Below are positions 1 through 8,778 of a DNA stretch of 64,000 nt, one piece after another; the stretch's first letter is position 1, and the number at the start of each line of letters is the position of its first letter. The notes under the pieces were generated by a model that made no database searches, was not told where the DNA came from, and saw only the letters and a program-made list of their open reading frames with translations. The DNA lies in assembly GCA_030704425.1 (NCBI GenBank), contig JAPDHM010000002.1:620001-684000 (forward strand), in the 5' to 3' direction. The translations under genes were made by a program, and so were the position numbers. The DNA comes from Rhodobacteraceae bacterium IMCC1909 (GTDB lineage Bacteria > Pseudomonadota > Alphaproteobacteria > Rhodobacterales > Rhodobacteraceae).

Positions 1-2
1 AA

Positions 3-1238
3 TCGAGATATAACGAACTGCACATTGGCAAGAAGATCATTGGTATTGTTGACGCATTGATCGCAAATGAGGTGATCGGTCAACAATTAGGATTCAATGA
101 CAGGGAAAGTGGTATTGGATTTCAGTCTCGCCTATGGGCCTCAGAAAAATTGATAACTCTTTTTGAGAAAGTTAGATTCAACCAATTCTATATATCCCAT
201 CACGAAGACTGGGAGCCGATCGTCTTACGGAATGAATTCAAAGATGCCCAAGAATACAGAGGCACGACTGAGACCAAGAGGATGAGATCAGTCTTGCTCG
301 ATTACATCAACATTTTAAAGCACACCCATATCGACATTTACGATCTAGAGACACCAGTTCGTATAATTGGTGATGGCAAAAAGAAAATACGTCTTCAGAT
401 CAACCAACAGGATAAAAGGATCAGACGTATTTTTAATAACTCCAGGTGGGATCAGGGCGGTAGGTTCTACGGTGGTTGGTGGCAAAGGTGTCCGAAAGAC
501 TACCGAAAGAAAATTCAATTCGATGGGATCATGACAGCTGAGATAGATTTCTCGGACCTACACATCGTTATTTTGTATGCGCAGGAGGGGATCAACTATT
601 GGGCTGAGGTAAATGAAGATACTTACGAATTGCATGGCATCAATAACATTGATCCTAATGTTGACCTTTGGGCTGCTGCCAAACTACTACTGCTGACAGC
701 CATCAATTCAGATGACACAAATAAAACCTTCAAAGCCTTTAGGTCTCAGTCAGCAAACGGCAGTCCGGAAAAGAAAATGACTGATGGACAGCTATCAGCC
801 ATGTTGCACCAGCTTGCTCAAAAGCATGAGCCAATTGCGCACAAGTTAGCTTCAGGAGCTGGCATTGATCTTATGTATGTTGACAGTCAGATCACGGAAA
901 AGCTGATTGAAAACTTCACCTACGTGTATAACTGTCCAATACTGACGGTTCATGACAGCTACATCGTTCCATTCTGCTATGATCATTTTATTTATCAAGA
1001 AATGCAAGCCGCCTTCAAAGAGGTTACAGGCGTCACACACCCTGTTGTTGAACACACCACTCAGTATTATGATGTAATCGAGCAGGAGCCACATCCTGAT
1101 AACTCGGTAGACCTTCAGAATGATCACTATGCTGGGCCACCAAGTCAGCGGCACTTATCTGAGTTAGAATTGTTTCGAGAATTTAAGGGCAAGCCGTTAT
1201 GGGAAGATTGGGTGCCGGATTGGACGGCGGTTTATTGA
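3..1238 (+). CDS. Polymerase-like protein of a genomic island, 5' end outside the window
   Basis: The frame is open from base 3, and the residues before the first possible start (TTG at 57) read as normal protein, so the gene begins outside the window. About 411 residues are visible. Two stretches recall family A DNA polymerase palm motifs: EIDFSDLHIVILYA (near base 540) resembles motif A (DYSxIELRxxA), and ILTVHDSYIVP (near 940) resembles motif C (VHDEL). Between them, AAKLLLLTAIN could be a weak motif B. The upstream segment with GGRFYGGWWQR is a pattern I associate with uncharacterised proteins of mobile elements. The gene is A+T-rich, like the protease and integrase beside it, and lies in an island at a tRNA gene. 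A replication or repair role for the element is inference; it may have no polymerase activity. Confidence 0.55.
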   Translation, partial: SRYNELHIGKKIIGIVDALIANEVIGQQLGFNDRESGIGFQSRLWASEKLITLFEKVRFNQFYISHHEDWEPIVLRNEFKDAQEYRGTTETKRMRSVLLDYINILKHTHIDIYDLETPVRIIGDGKKKIRLQINQQDKRIRRIFNNSRWDQGGRFYGGWWQRCPKDYRKKIQFDGIMTAEIDFSDLHIVILYAQEGINYWAEVNEDTYELHGINNIDPNVDLWAAAKLLLLTAINSDDTNKTFKAFRSQSANGSPEKKMTDGQLSAMLHQLAQKHEPIAHKLASGAGIDLMYVDSQITEKLIENFTYVYNCPILTVHDSYIVPFCYDHFIYQEMQAAFKEVTGVTHPVVEHTTQYYDVIEQEPHPDNSVDLQNDHYAGPPSQRHLSELELFREFKGKPLWEDWVPDWTAVY

Positions 1239-1247
1239 AAATCTGAC

Positions 1248-3050
1248 CTAGGCAATAAACTCATACACTAACTCCAAAGAAGAACCGTCTTCTAAGCTGT
1301 ACATGGCTCCTGTAGACGTATTCGCAAATTGGTAACCTGACAAGCCATAGGCGAGTAATACCTCGTCTCCTTCATCAGAATTAAAGTCTGTTACTTTATC
1401 GTTTCCCATTCCAACGTAGAGTAAGAAATCATCTGCACCGCCGCCACCCTCAATGATGTCATTTAGTTCGGAGCCACGAAGGACATTATCGAGATTGTTT
1501 CCTTTAATCGTGAGGCTCCCTCGATTTCCAAAACCAAAAACATTTTCTACATTTGAAGGAGCAGAATAGCTAGTCGGGGTATATACTGTATCGGCCCCCT
1601 CTCCTGCTAATTCTATAACGATATCGCTGGCGCTTGAGAGCACATAGATATCGTTTCCAGTCCCACCATGCATTGTATCCACGCCATCTCGACTACCCTC
1701 ATCCCAATCAAAAATATCGTTACCGGCACCACCGTAAAGTGTGTCATTTCCATTATTACCGGAAATTTCATTATCAAGCTCATTTCCAATAATGGTATCA
1801 CTCGATTGAGAACCCAACACATTTTCGATGAAGGTGTTAAATGCAATTCCAAAATTATCATCTGGATTCCAGGCAGCATATTTGATCGTGGAATATGCTC
1901 CATCATTGAGATCAATATCACACCGATAATTAAAATTTGAAAAATCTAGTAAATCTTCTCCTCCACCATCCCAAATTGTCAAAGAATTTGGTTTTGTTGG
2001 ATCAAATTCATATTTGGTATTTCCTGAATTATAGTCATTGTTTGCTCCATATATGTACTGAAGAGCTTGAATGTCATAGACCATTAAACTGTCAGAAATC
2101 GTTATATAGCGATCAGATCCAGAACCGAAATATGCCCAGTCCGGTTCCTCATAACTCATCACAGTGTAATTTATGAAATCCAATTCCGGCTGCAACGTTT
2201 GTGCACCACCGATGTGTGGATGCCCCAGTCCCATTGCATGCCCAATTTCATGGATTAATGTCAGAAACTCATACGTGCCCTTACCAAGATCTGCGTCATC
2301 ATGATTGGTATCAAGCCAAACATCGCCACCCACTGACCAATAACTGTCAACCCCCCAGGCGATTGCCACAGTGTTGCTAACAGAGGTGTCTCCCAAGTCA
2401 TCTTGGCTTATGCCGAACCTAATCGTACCAACTTGATCGTTTTCTTCAGCGACTTCAACGAACTCTACGTTGATTACTTTTTTAAACTCAAGAAGTGCTG
2501 TTCTGACTGAGTCTTTTTGGGTATCGCTAAACTCGTGATACCCATTGTTATAAATCCCACTACCGCCCCCAATAACATAGGCGGTTTCATCCAATAATAA
2601 TAAATTAGTATTGAAAAAGCTGAAGGAGATTTTATTTCCAGCTTCTGGTCCTTGCCAATATTCAGTTTTAGAGGAATCTTGATAGCTGGTGAAAAGCAGA
2701 CTATCGATTTCTTTTTGACCAGATAGCGCCGTAAGTGCAGTTTTGTTATCATAACCTGATAAATAATTTTCTGATTTTGATTGGTCCAAAGCCGGCGAAG
2801 GAAGCTGATCGGAAGCACTATAACTGCCGGTAAAATCACTTGCTGATTCTGCCACAAACGCATTTAATCCGTTCAAATTATGAACAAAGTTATTTGACGT
2901 TGTTTTCGAAATAGAAGTTATACCAGCCCCATCGCCACCTCCTCCACCGCAGGCTGCGAGCAAAAAGCCGAGTGGGGATGCCGGAAAAGCAATTTTTGCC
3001 CTAGCACTTGACCGAACAAAGATGTTTTTTCTCTGGACTTGTTTCTCCAT
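1248..3050 (-). CDS. RTX serralysin-like M10 metallopeptidase
   Basis: This is a predicted secreted zinc endopeptidase of the serralysin (M10) family. The zinc site HEIGHAMGLGH lies near residue 270, followed by the Met-turn YTVMSYEEP. The C-terminal third carries RTX calcium-binding nonapeptides (GGAGNDIFDW, GGTGNDIYV, GGGGADDF), as in the M10 C-terminal beta-roll exported by type I secretion. The N-terminus is unusual: a weak hydrophobic stretch ends in LLAAC followed by five glycines, a lipobox-like layout. Of three consecutive starts (GTG 3056, ATG 3053, ATG 3050), the ATG at 3050 has the best spacing from GGAGG at 3056-3060. No ABC exporter or membrane fusion protein is visible nearby. 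It is A+T-rich and lies within the tRNA-Leu island; the substrate is unknown. Confidence 0.8.
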   Translation of the reverse strand: MEKQVQRKNIFVRSSARAKIAFPASPLGFLLAACGGGGGDGAGITSISKTTSNNFVHNLNGLNAFVAESASDFTGSYSASDQLPSPALDQSKSENYLSGYDNKTALTALSGQKEIDSLLFTSYQDSSKTEYWQGPEAGNKISFSFFNTNLLLLDETAYVIGGGSGIYNNGYHEFSDTQKDSVRTALLEFKKVINVEFVEVAEENDQVGTIRFGISQDDLGDTSVSNTVAIAWGVDSYWSVGGDVWLDTNHDDADLGKGTYEFLTLIHEIGHAMGLGHPHIGGAQTLQPELDFINYTVMSYEEPDWAYFGSGSDRYITISDSLMVYDIQALQYIYGANNDYNSGNTKYEFDPTKPNSLTIWDGGGEDLLDFSNFNYRCDIDLNDGAYSTIKYAAWNPDDNFGIAFNTFIENVLGSQSSDTIIGNELDNEISGNNGNDTLYGGAGNDIFDWDEGSRDGVDTMHGGTGNDIYVLSSASDIVIELAGEGADTVYTPTSYSAPSNVENVFGFGNRGSLTIKGNNLDNVLRGSELNDIIEGGGGADDFLLYVGMGNDKVTDFNSDEGDEVLLAYGLSGYQFANTSTGAMYSLEDGSSLELVYEFIA

Positions 3051-3179
3051 CATCACCTCCGATTTCTTAGTCCGCCTAGTTAAATTGATCTAGGGTGAAA
3101 ACATAAACTCTGGACCAAAACTTCCGGCAGTTAGCAACCTTATGATACTTTTTGGCTATCAACATATAATAAAAATCTT

Positions 3180-4319
3180 CTAGAAAGGGTCTAGGGTGTA
3201 AGTACCGTTACTAGAGGCTAGCGGAATTAAAACTAACCGCAACCATCGCTCAACCTGCAATCTCGAATAACCATGCCCATAGTTAGTTGCCACACCACCA
3301 ACACATCTCCACCCACCTATCTGATCAATCATATCCATAGGACACTCTACAGCCCTCAAACGGTCTCTGAACGTATGCCTTAAGCTGTGTGCTGTCAGTC
3401 CACCAAAGTCACGCTTCAGCCACTTGTTGACCGCATTAGAAGCGTGTGTGGCCTAGCAGTGACCTGCCTTTATGTATTGGGGGAACAACCACTGATCAAC
3501 CGCCTATATTTGGGCTTGTTCCATTGCCAGCTTTGCATAGCCAACCAACGGCAGCACTCTTTCACTGGTCTTGTTCTTGAGCCTTCTGGCTGAGTTAGGC
3601 CTGATATGGATCAGTTCATTCTCAAGATCGATGTCATCCAGTCTCAGCCCAAAAATCTCTGCCAGTCTACAGCCGGTCTCCCCCAGTAAAGGCATCAAGA
3701 GTTTGACTGAGCTGCCTGATGCCAGAGCCTTAGCATAGCCCAACTTCAGTTGATCATTAATGAAGGTACCACGCTTAAATACGTCATCACCTTCATTGCG
3801 AATGAACAATCGGGTGAATGGATTACGTTTATCCAAATCCAATTCAGAATAGGCATAATTCATAATAGCTGAGAGGCTGTTAATCCTACGTCTGATGGTA
3901 GCTGTCTTGTTACCCTTCATTTCTAAGTGGTGAACAAACAGCTTGGCATCTTGCCGTGTGTATTCGCTGACATCTCGATCACCAGCTAGAGATATGAAGG
4001 TACTCAGAGCCGCTCGAGGTGGTGTTTGGTCTATCTGTTTCAGTGCCAGATATTCAGCAGCTACCTCTGACAAAGCTACACGTCTTGGCTGGAAGCCTTC
4101 AATAATGGTAACGACATTTACTGGTGTCGCATCTGTCGTACTACTCCAGGCCCCCTCCAGTACATCACTCAGACGTTTTGAGAGTACTTCGGCTTTCAGT
4201 GGATCTTTCGACAATACCTGCCTGATGAAATGACCATAGGAATTAGCAGCATGTATTGGCACACGTTGATTGTAGTAATAGGTGCCGGAACGGCAAATTG
4301 TATACGGAATGTGTGACAC
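3180..4319 (-). pseudogene. Tyrosine recombinase (phage-type integrase) with two in-frame TAG codons
   Basis: The gene starts at a GTG (4319) preceded by AGGAGG six bases upstream. It would encode about 379 residues, usual for this family. Two TAG codons interrupt the frame, at 3504-3506 (codon 272) and 3453-3455 (codon 289), yet the frame is otherwise intact to the stop at 3180-3182. Before the first TAG come the SAM-like core-binding domain, the catalytic Arg (GETGCRLAEI) and a Lys (RRLKNKTSERVLPL). After the second lie HSLRHTFRDR (His and Arg), the C-terminal GGW and YGHGY with the nucleophile region. Any truncated product would lack the HxxR box and the tyrosine. It sits directly beside the 3' end of tRNA-Leu, as expected for a tRNA-integrating island, and explains the stretch 3180-3503, which otherwise looks non-coding. 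Confidence 0.88.
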
Positions 4320-4375
4320 GATGAACCTCCTCGATAGAATAACCCAAGGAATTTCAATCAATATTTCTGAAGTAT

Positions 4376-4462
4376 TGGTGCGGTCGGGGGGACTCGAACC
4401 CCCACGAGTGTTACCTCACAGCGACCTCAACGCTGCGCGTCTACCAATTCCGCCACGACCGC
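4376..4462 (-). tRNA. tRNA-Leu (anticodon GAG)
   Basis: A full cloverleaf can be read on the minus strand. The 7-bp acceptor stem is GCGGTCG with CGACCGC, the D-arm contains AATTGGTAGA, the anticodon stem CAGCG/CGCTG encloses the loop TTGAGGT (anticodon GAG, reading CUC and CUU), a class II long variable arm follows, and the T-arm contains GGTTCGAGTCC. A discriminator A and an encoded CCA follow the acceptor stem. The integrase pseudogene starts 57 bases beyond the 3' end, so this is the likely attachment site of the island. Confidence 0.95.
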
Positions 4463-4552
4463 GTGGTTTGGCGCTGCATAGTCGAGGGCTGCCGGAGGCT
4501 CAAGAGGGAAAATTGCGCCACCTCAAAACTTACGCCCTCCCGCCACTCCCCA

Positions 4553-4708
4553 GGTCTGCAAGTGCGCCGTTCCCATTGGGTCAGCTTTGATGCCATTGAC
4601 AAAACCGAGCACCGAGGGGACGGTGCCCGCCTAATCTTAGCAGACGGCGCATCTGTCCCGGTCAGCCGGAGCCACATGCCACGTTTGCGTGCGAAAGGCA
4701 TTGTGTGA
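4553..4708 (+). pseudogene. Remnant of a LytTR-type DNA-binding domain
   Basis: About 51 codons just upstream of lipB read like the C-terminal half of a LytTR DNA-binding domain: RRSHWVSFDAI, then [19 protein letters not shown] and a short tail. LytTR domains typically carry an HRSHWV strand and an L.DG...PVSR.Y segment at these places. The first half of the domain and any regulatory domain are missing; upstream sequence in the same frame (a GTG at 4463) does not look like the family. The stop codon overlaps the lipB ATG as TGATG, suggesting an intact LytTR gene was once coupled to lipB. This is recognised by eye only, from a short stretch. Confidence 0.45.
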
Positions 4709-5370
4709 TGGTCGAATGGATCACCTCGGAAAATCCAGTGGGATATGAAGAGGCCGTGCGCTGGATGGAAGCACGGGTTGGGGATATTTTGGTGGGCCGC
4801 GCCTCTGAGGCGATTTGGCTTTTGGAGCACCCTCCTCTTTACACGGCTGGCACCAGCGCCGATGCCAACGATCTCACAGATCCGGATCGCTTTGACGTGT
4901 TTCAAGCGCAGCGGGGCGGGCAATATACCTATCATGGGCCCGGCCAGAGGGTGATCTATGTGCTGCTCGATGTTGGAAAGCGCGGGCGGGACGTGCGCAA
5001 GTTTGTGCAGCAATTGGAAGATTGGGTCATCCGAACCTTGGCTGAGTTCAACGTCACAGGCGAGATTCGCCCCGGCCGGGTCGGCGTTTGGGTCACACGG
5101 CCCGACAAAACTCTGCACCCCAGCGGCGCTCTGGCAGAGGATAAAATCGCAGCCATCGGTATCCGCCTGCGCAAATGGATCAGCTTTCATGGAATTTCCA
5201 TCAATGTTGAACCCGATCTGGAACATTTTTCCGGCATTGTCCCCTGTGGCATCACAGAGCACGGGGTGACGTCCCTCGTAGATCTTGGCTTGCCGGTCAC
5301 CCTTGCCGATGTTGATCTCGCCCTGCGCCGCAGCTTTGACGCGGTATTTTCAGAGCAAGCCGCCAAGTAG
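4708..5370 (+). CDS. lipB: Octanoyltransferase LipB
   Basis: LipB transfers octanoyl groups from acyl carrier protein to the lipoyl domains of 2-oxoacid dehydrogenases and glycine cleavage H protein, the first step of lipoate synthesis (EC 2.3.1.181). The 220-residue protein has normal family length. It shows [20 protein letters not shown], the catalytic lysine in the AEDKIAAIG segment (about residue 146) and the acyl-accepting cysteine in SGIVPCGI (about residue 180). ATG 4708 is preferred over the adjacent GTG 4705 because it overlaps the upstream stop as TGATG and has AAAGG nine bases upstream. lipA is not in the window. It is the first intact core gene after the island. Confidence 0.95.
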   Translation: MVEWITSENPVGYEEAVRWMEARVGDILVGRASEAIWLLEHPPLYTAGTSADANDLTDPDRFDVFQAQRGGQYTYHGPGQRVIYVLLDVGKRGRDVRKFVQQLEDWVIRTLAEFNVTGEIRPGRVGVWVTRPDKTLHPSGALAEDKIAAIGIRLRKWISFHGISINVEPDLEHFSGIVPCGITEHGVTSLVDLGLPVTLADVDLALRRSFDAVFSEQAAK

Positions 5371-5572
5371 CGCGCATCGAAATCGGCTCTTGAGATTTGG
5401 CGCAAACCTATCGGGCGGCACGGGCCTACCCCCTGCGCCATTTTAACCCATAGAAAACCTCCATCACCGCGTTGCGCTGCGGGCCTGTGGAATGTAGAGA
5501 CCATAGTATAAAGAGGCGGGACAGCTGCGAGTCGGCTGTTCTGTTTTGGTAGTCAATAAACGGGAGAGCCTG

Positions 5573-7246
5573 ATGGCCGATGCAGCCGTACACGGACACG
5601 ACCACGAAGATAACCGCGGTTTCTTCACACGTTGGTTCATGTCCACCAATCACAAAGATATTGGTATCCTTTACCTTTTGACCGGCGGCTTGGCCGGTTT
5701 CATTTCCGTCGCCTTCACCGTTTACATGCGGATGGAGCTTATGGAGCCAGGCGTGCAATATATGTGCATGGAGGGCGCGCGGCTCACCGCCGCTGCCGTG
5801 GGCGATTGTACACCCAACGGTCACCTGTGGAATGTCTTGATCACCGGCCACGGCATCTTGATGATGTTCTTCGTGGTGATTCCAGCGCTATTTGGTGGAT
5901 TTGGAAACTATTTCATGCCCTTGCAAATCGGCGCGCCTGATATGGCCTTCCCACGCATGAACAACCTATCCTACTGGATGTATGTTGCTGGGACCACGAT
6001 GGCGGTGCTCTCTGTGATCACCCCCGGCGGGAATGGACAAGCCGGCTCCGGCGTGGGCTGGGTGCTCTATCCGCCGCTCTCGGTCAATGAAGGTGGCATG
6101 TCTATGGATTTTGCCATTTTTGCGGTCCACCTCTCCGGGGCCTCTTCCATTCTGGGCGCGATCAATATGATCACGACCTTTCTGAACATGCGTACACCCG
6201 GCATGACCCTGTTCAAAGTCCCGCTGTTTTCTTGGTCAATCTTTGTGACCTCTTGGCTGATCCTCTTGGCCCTACCTGTTCTGGCTGGCGCAATTACCAT
6301 GTTGCTGACGGACCGCAACTTCGGCACGGCTTTCTTTGATCCGGCCGGAGGTGGGGATCCCATTCTTTATCAACACATTCTGTGGTTCTTTGGGCACCCA
6401 GAGGTTTACATCGTGATCCTACCGGCCTTTGGCATCGTGTCGCATGTCATTGCAACATTCTCAAAAAAACCTGTCTTCGGTTATCTGCCGATGGTCTGGG
6501 CGCTTATCGCAATTGGCGCTCTGGGCTTCGTTGTTTGGGCACACCACATGTACACCGTGGGCATGTCACTGACGCAGCAATCCTACTTCATGTTGGCCAC
6601 AATGGTCATCGCAGTGCCGACTGGGGTGAAAATCTTCTCTTGGATCGCGACTATGTGGGGCGGCTCAATCGAATTTAAAACACCAATGCTCTTTGCAACA
6701 GGGTTTGTCTTCATGTTTACCGTTGGCGGCGTGACCGGGATCGTTCTGTCGCAGGCTGCGGTCGACCGGGCCTATCACGACACCTACTATGTGGTTGCAC
6801 ACTTCCATTATGTGATGGCAATTGCGGCCGCCTTTGGCATTTTCGCAGGGGTCTATTTCTACCTGCCAAAAATGGCTGGCCGTTGGTATAATGAAACCCT
6901 TGGCAAGATTCACTTCTGGATGTTCTTCATTGGCACAAACATCACCTTCTTCCCGCAGCACTTCCTCGGGCGCCAAGGTATGCCACGCCGCTATATCGAT
7001 TATCCTGAGGCTTTTGCCTATTGGAACTATTGGTCAAGCTGGGGCGCCTTCCTCTCCTTCGCCTCCTTCTTGTTGTTCATCGGCGTCATCGCCTATGCAG
7101 TCTTTGCAGGGCGCCGGGTCACCGCGAACAACCCATGGAACGAATGGGCCGATACGTTGGAATGGACTATCCCATCACCACCACCTGAACACACATTCGA
7201 AATTCTTCCAAAACAGGAAGATTGGGATAAAAGCTCCGCGCATTAA
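5573..7246 (+). CDS. ctaD: Cytochrome c oxidase subunit I (aa3 type)
   Basis: This is the catalytic subunit of the haem-copper oxidase that reduces O2 and pumps protons at the end of the aerobic chain. The 557-residue protein carries the haem and CuB ligand regions: an early [11 protein letters not shown] helix, [14 protein letters not shown] (CuB His and cross-linked Tyr), [10 protein letters not shown] (two CuB His) and VVAHFHYVM (haem ligands). About twelve membrane helices are evident. ATG 5573 follows GGGAGAG and begins the usual [11 protein letters not shown] head; an upstream GTG (5546) adds only unconserved residues. Subunits II and III are not here. The 202 bases upstream hold no other gene, and a terminator follows. 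Confidence 0.97.
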   Translation: MADAAVHGHDHEDNRGFFTRWFMSTNHKDIGILYLLTGGLAGFISVAFTVYMRMELMEPGVQYMCMEGARLTAAAVGDCTPNGHLWNVLITGHGILMMFFVVIPALFGGFGNYFMPLQIGAPDMAFPRMNNLSYWMYVAGTTMAVLSVITPGGNGQAGSGVGWVLYPPLSVNEGGMSMDFAIFAVHLSGASSILGAINMITTFLNMRTPGMTLFKVPLFSWSIFVTSWLILLALPVLAGAITMLLTDRNFGTAFFDPAGGGDPILYQHILWFFGHPEVYIVILPAFGIVSHVIATFSKKPVFGYLPMVWALIAIGALGFVVWAHHMYTVGMSLTQQSYFMLATMVIAVPTGVKIFSWIATMWGGSIEFKTPMLFATGFVFMFTVGGVTGIVLSQAAVDRAYHDTYYVVAHFHYVMAIAAAFGIFAGVYFYLPKMAGRWYNETLGKIHFWMFFIGTNITFFPQHFLGRQGMPRRYIDYPEAFAYWNYWSSWGAFLSFASFLLFIGVIAYAVFAGRRVTANNPWNEWADTLEWTIPSPPPEHTFEILPKQEDWDKSSAH

Positions 7247-7278
7247 TCGCCATGTGCTTGACATGTGCTTGAAGCGAT

Positions 7279-7308
7279 AAAAAAGGCCTCGGATTTCCGG
7301 GGCCTTTT
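7279..7308 (+). terminator. Rho-independent terminator after ctaD
   Basis: AAAAGGCCTCGG, loop ATTT, then CCGGGGCCTTTT form a stem with a single G-U wobble, ending in a T run. It lies about 30 bases after the ctaD stop and, with A-runs on the other side, could act in both directions. Confidence 0.85.
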
Positions 7309-7340
7309 GTATGTCATGCCTCAATCGCTAGGGTCTTATG

Positions 7341-7561
7341 AAAGACCTCTGCATAACGCCATTGCAACATGAAATGAGGGCAGCGCCGGCCTGGGCGGCG
7401 CATATGTCCGGTGGTGAAATCACTGCAGAATTTGAGCCATAACCATATATGCCAGTATATTGAGATGGTGAATGCGCCTGCCGGGGGGTAGGCAGGCGCA
7501 GCCCGGTGTGGCCACCGGGCAAAGTGTTTTGGCCTGGCGGTTGAGTTATGCAGAGGCCTTT
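7341..7561. mobile_element. 221-bp MITE-like element or internally deleted insertion sequence
   Basis: The element is bounded by 17-bp inverted repeats: AAAGACCTCTGCATAAC at 7341-7357 and, on the other strand, AAAGGCCTCTGCATAAC at 7545-7561 (one mismatch). ATG flanks both sides and could be a short target duplication. The interior has no supported gene but contains two strong hairpins: GCGCCTGCC/GGCAGGCGC at 7474-7499 and GCCCGGTG/CACCGGGC at 7501-7520. The ends recall insertion sequences starting GACCTCTGCATAA, possibly the IS5 group, so a non-autonomous derivative is plausible. It fills most of the gene-free stretch 7309-7612. Confidence 0.65.
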
Positions 7562-7612
7562 ATGACATTATGGCGCAGTGGACCTTAGAGGTTTTCAGTT
7601 TACCTTCAGACC

Positions 7613-8140
7613 ATGCCCTATGAATGGTCCAGCCCTCCAGAACGCGCGCAGCTTGGCGCGGCATCCAGTCACCAGCCCGGTCTTCGGCTGTCGCTAAGCG
7701 CACATAATGCGCTCAGCCGGGAAGGGTTTGCTGGGTTCATTGGCGCCACTGCGGCCCTCATGGCTGTCCCGCTCTTGGCGTTTTTAGGCCATACGGTGCT
7801 TTGGGTCATCGCCGCAGCCCTTGGGAGCGCCCTTTGCGCGATTTGGCTGGCCCTCAAAGCCAGTTGGCGACGCGGTCAAGTGCGTGAAGAGTTTGAACTT
7901 TGGAGTGATCTGGCCATTTTGCGCCGCATCAACCCCAATGGTCAGTTGCAAGAATGGCGCGCTAACCCCTATTGGGTGGAGGTGCACATGAGCAAGGATG
8001 ATGGGCCCGTTCCAGACTATCTCACCCTACGCGGAGGTGGGCGTGTGGTGGAAATTGGCGCATTTTTGTCGCAAGAAGAGCGGCCACTTTTGGCCACTGA
8101 TTTGCAATCGGCCTTTCTCAACGCTGCAAGGCAAACGTGA
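7613..8140 (+). CDS. DUF2244 family integral membrane protein
   Basis: The 175-residue protein has two adjacent hydrophobic helices (about residues 42-83), then a soluble part containing LWSDLAILRRINPNG and WVEVHMSKDD, then GRVVEIGAFLS. This architecture matches DUF2244, small membrane proteins often found near cytochrome oxidase genes in Rhodobacterales; here ctaD is the upstream neighbour. The biochemical role is unknown. No strong ribosome-binding site precedes ATG 7613. It converges with yqeY. Confidence 0.8.
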   Translation: MPYEWSSPPERAQLGAASSHQPGLRLSLSAHNALSREGFAGFIGATAALMAVPLLAFLGHTVLWVIAAALGSALCAIWLALKASWRRGQVREEFELWSDLAILRRINPNGQLQEWRANPYWVEVHMSKDDGPVPDYLTLRGGGRVVEIGAFLSQEERPLLATDLQSAFLNAARQT

Positions 8141-8180
8141 CCGAGGGGTCCAATCAGCCCCTGCGGGAGCTGCGGGCCGA

Positions 8181-8639
8181 TCAGCTCAGTTGCGCTTTCA
8201 CCATCCCGCCAACTTTTCCAAAATCTAGCTGGCCTGTGTATTTGGACTTCAAAACACCCATGACCTTACCCATATCGCGAATCGAATTCGCCCCGGATGC
8301 GGTGATGGCCTCGGCAATCGCCTTTTCGACCTCTTGCTCGCTCAATTGCCGCGGCAAGAATTCTTCAACAATGACGATCTCAGCCCGTTCTTTTTCCGCC
8401 AATTCAAGCCGCCCACCCTCTTCATAGGCCCGCGCGCTTTCTTGGCGTTGTTTGACCATTTTGCTCAAAATAGCCAATAAATCGTCATCAGAGACCCCTG
8501 CATCGGTTCCCTCTGACCGCGCATCAATGTCGCGATCTTTAATCGCCGCATTGATGAGACGCAGTGTCATCAATCGCGTTGCATCCTTGGCCTTCATCGC
8601 TTCTTTCAGCGATACGCTCAAACGATCCCGCAAACTCAT
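8181..8639 (-). CDS. GatB/YqeY domain protein
   Basis: The 152-residue protein matches the YqeY family throughout. It opens MSLRDRLSVSLKEAMKAKD, continues with LRLINAAIKDRDIDAR and ILSKMVKQRQES, then EFLPRQLSE and MGKVMGVLKSKYTGQLDFG. The family resembles the C-terminal tRNA-binding part of the amidotransferase subunit GatB, but stand-alone YqeY has no firmly established function. It is transcribed divergently from carA, with 139 bases between the starts that probably hold both promoters. Confidence 0.93.
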   Translation of the reverse strand: MSLRDRLSVSLKEAMKAKDATRLMTLRLINAAIKDRDIDARSEGTDAGVSDDDLLAILSKMVKQRQESARAYEEGGRLELAEKERAEIVIVEEFLPRQLSEQEVEKAIAEAITASGANSIRDMGKVMGVLKSKYTGQLDFGKVGGMVKAQLS

Positions 8640-8778
8640 GATCCAATCATCCTCGACCTGTTCAGGTCACAGTCTATAACCGCTGAACAATCGTTTTACA
8701 ACGCCGATGGCGCCGCCTGACCCTTGACCCCCGACGCGTCAACGAATAACACCAGCGCAATCTGCCAGGGGTATTTTC

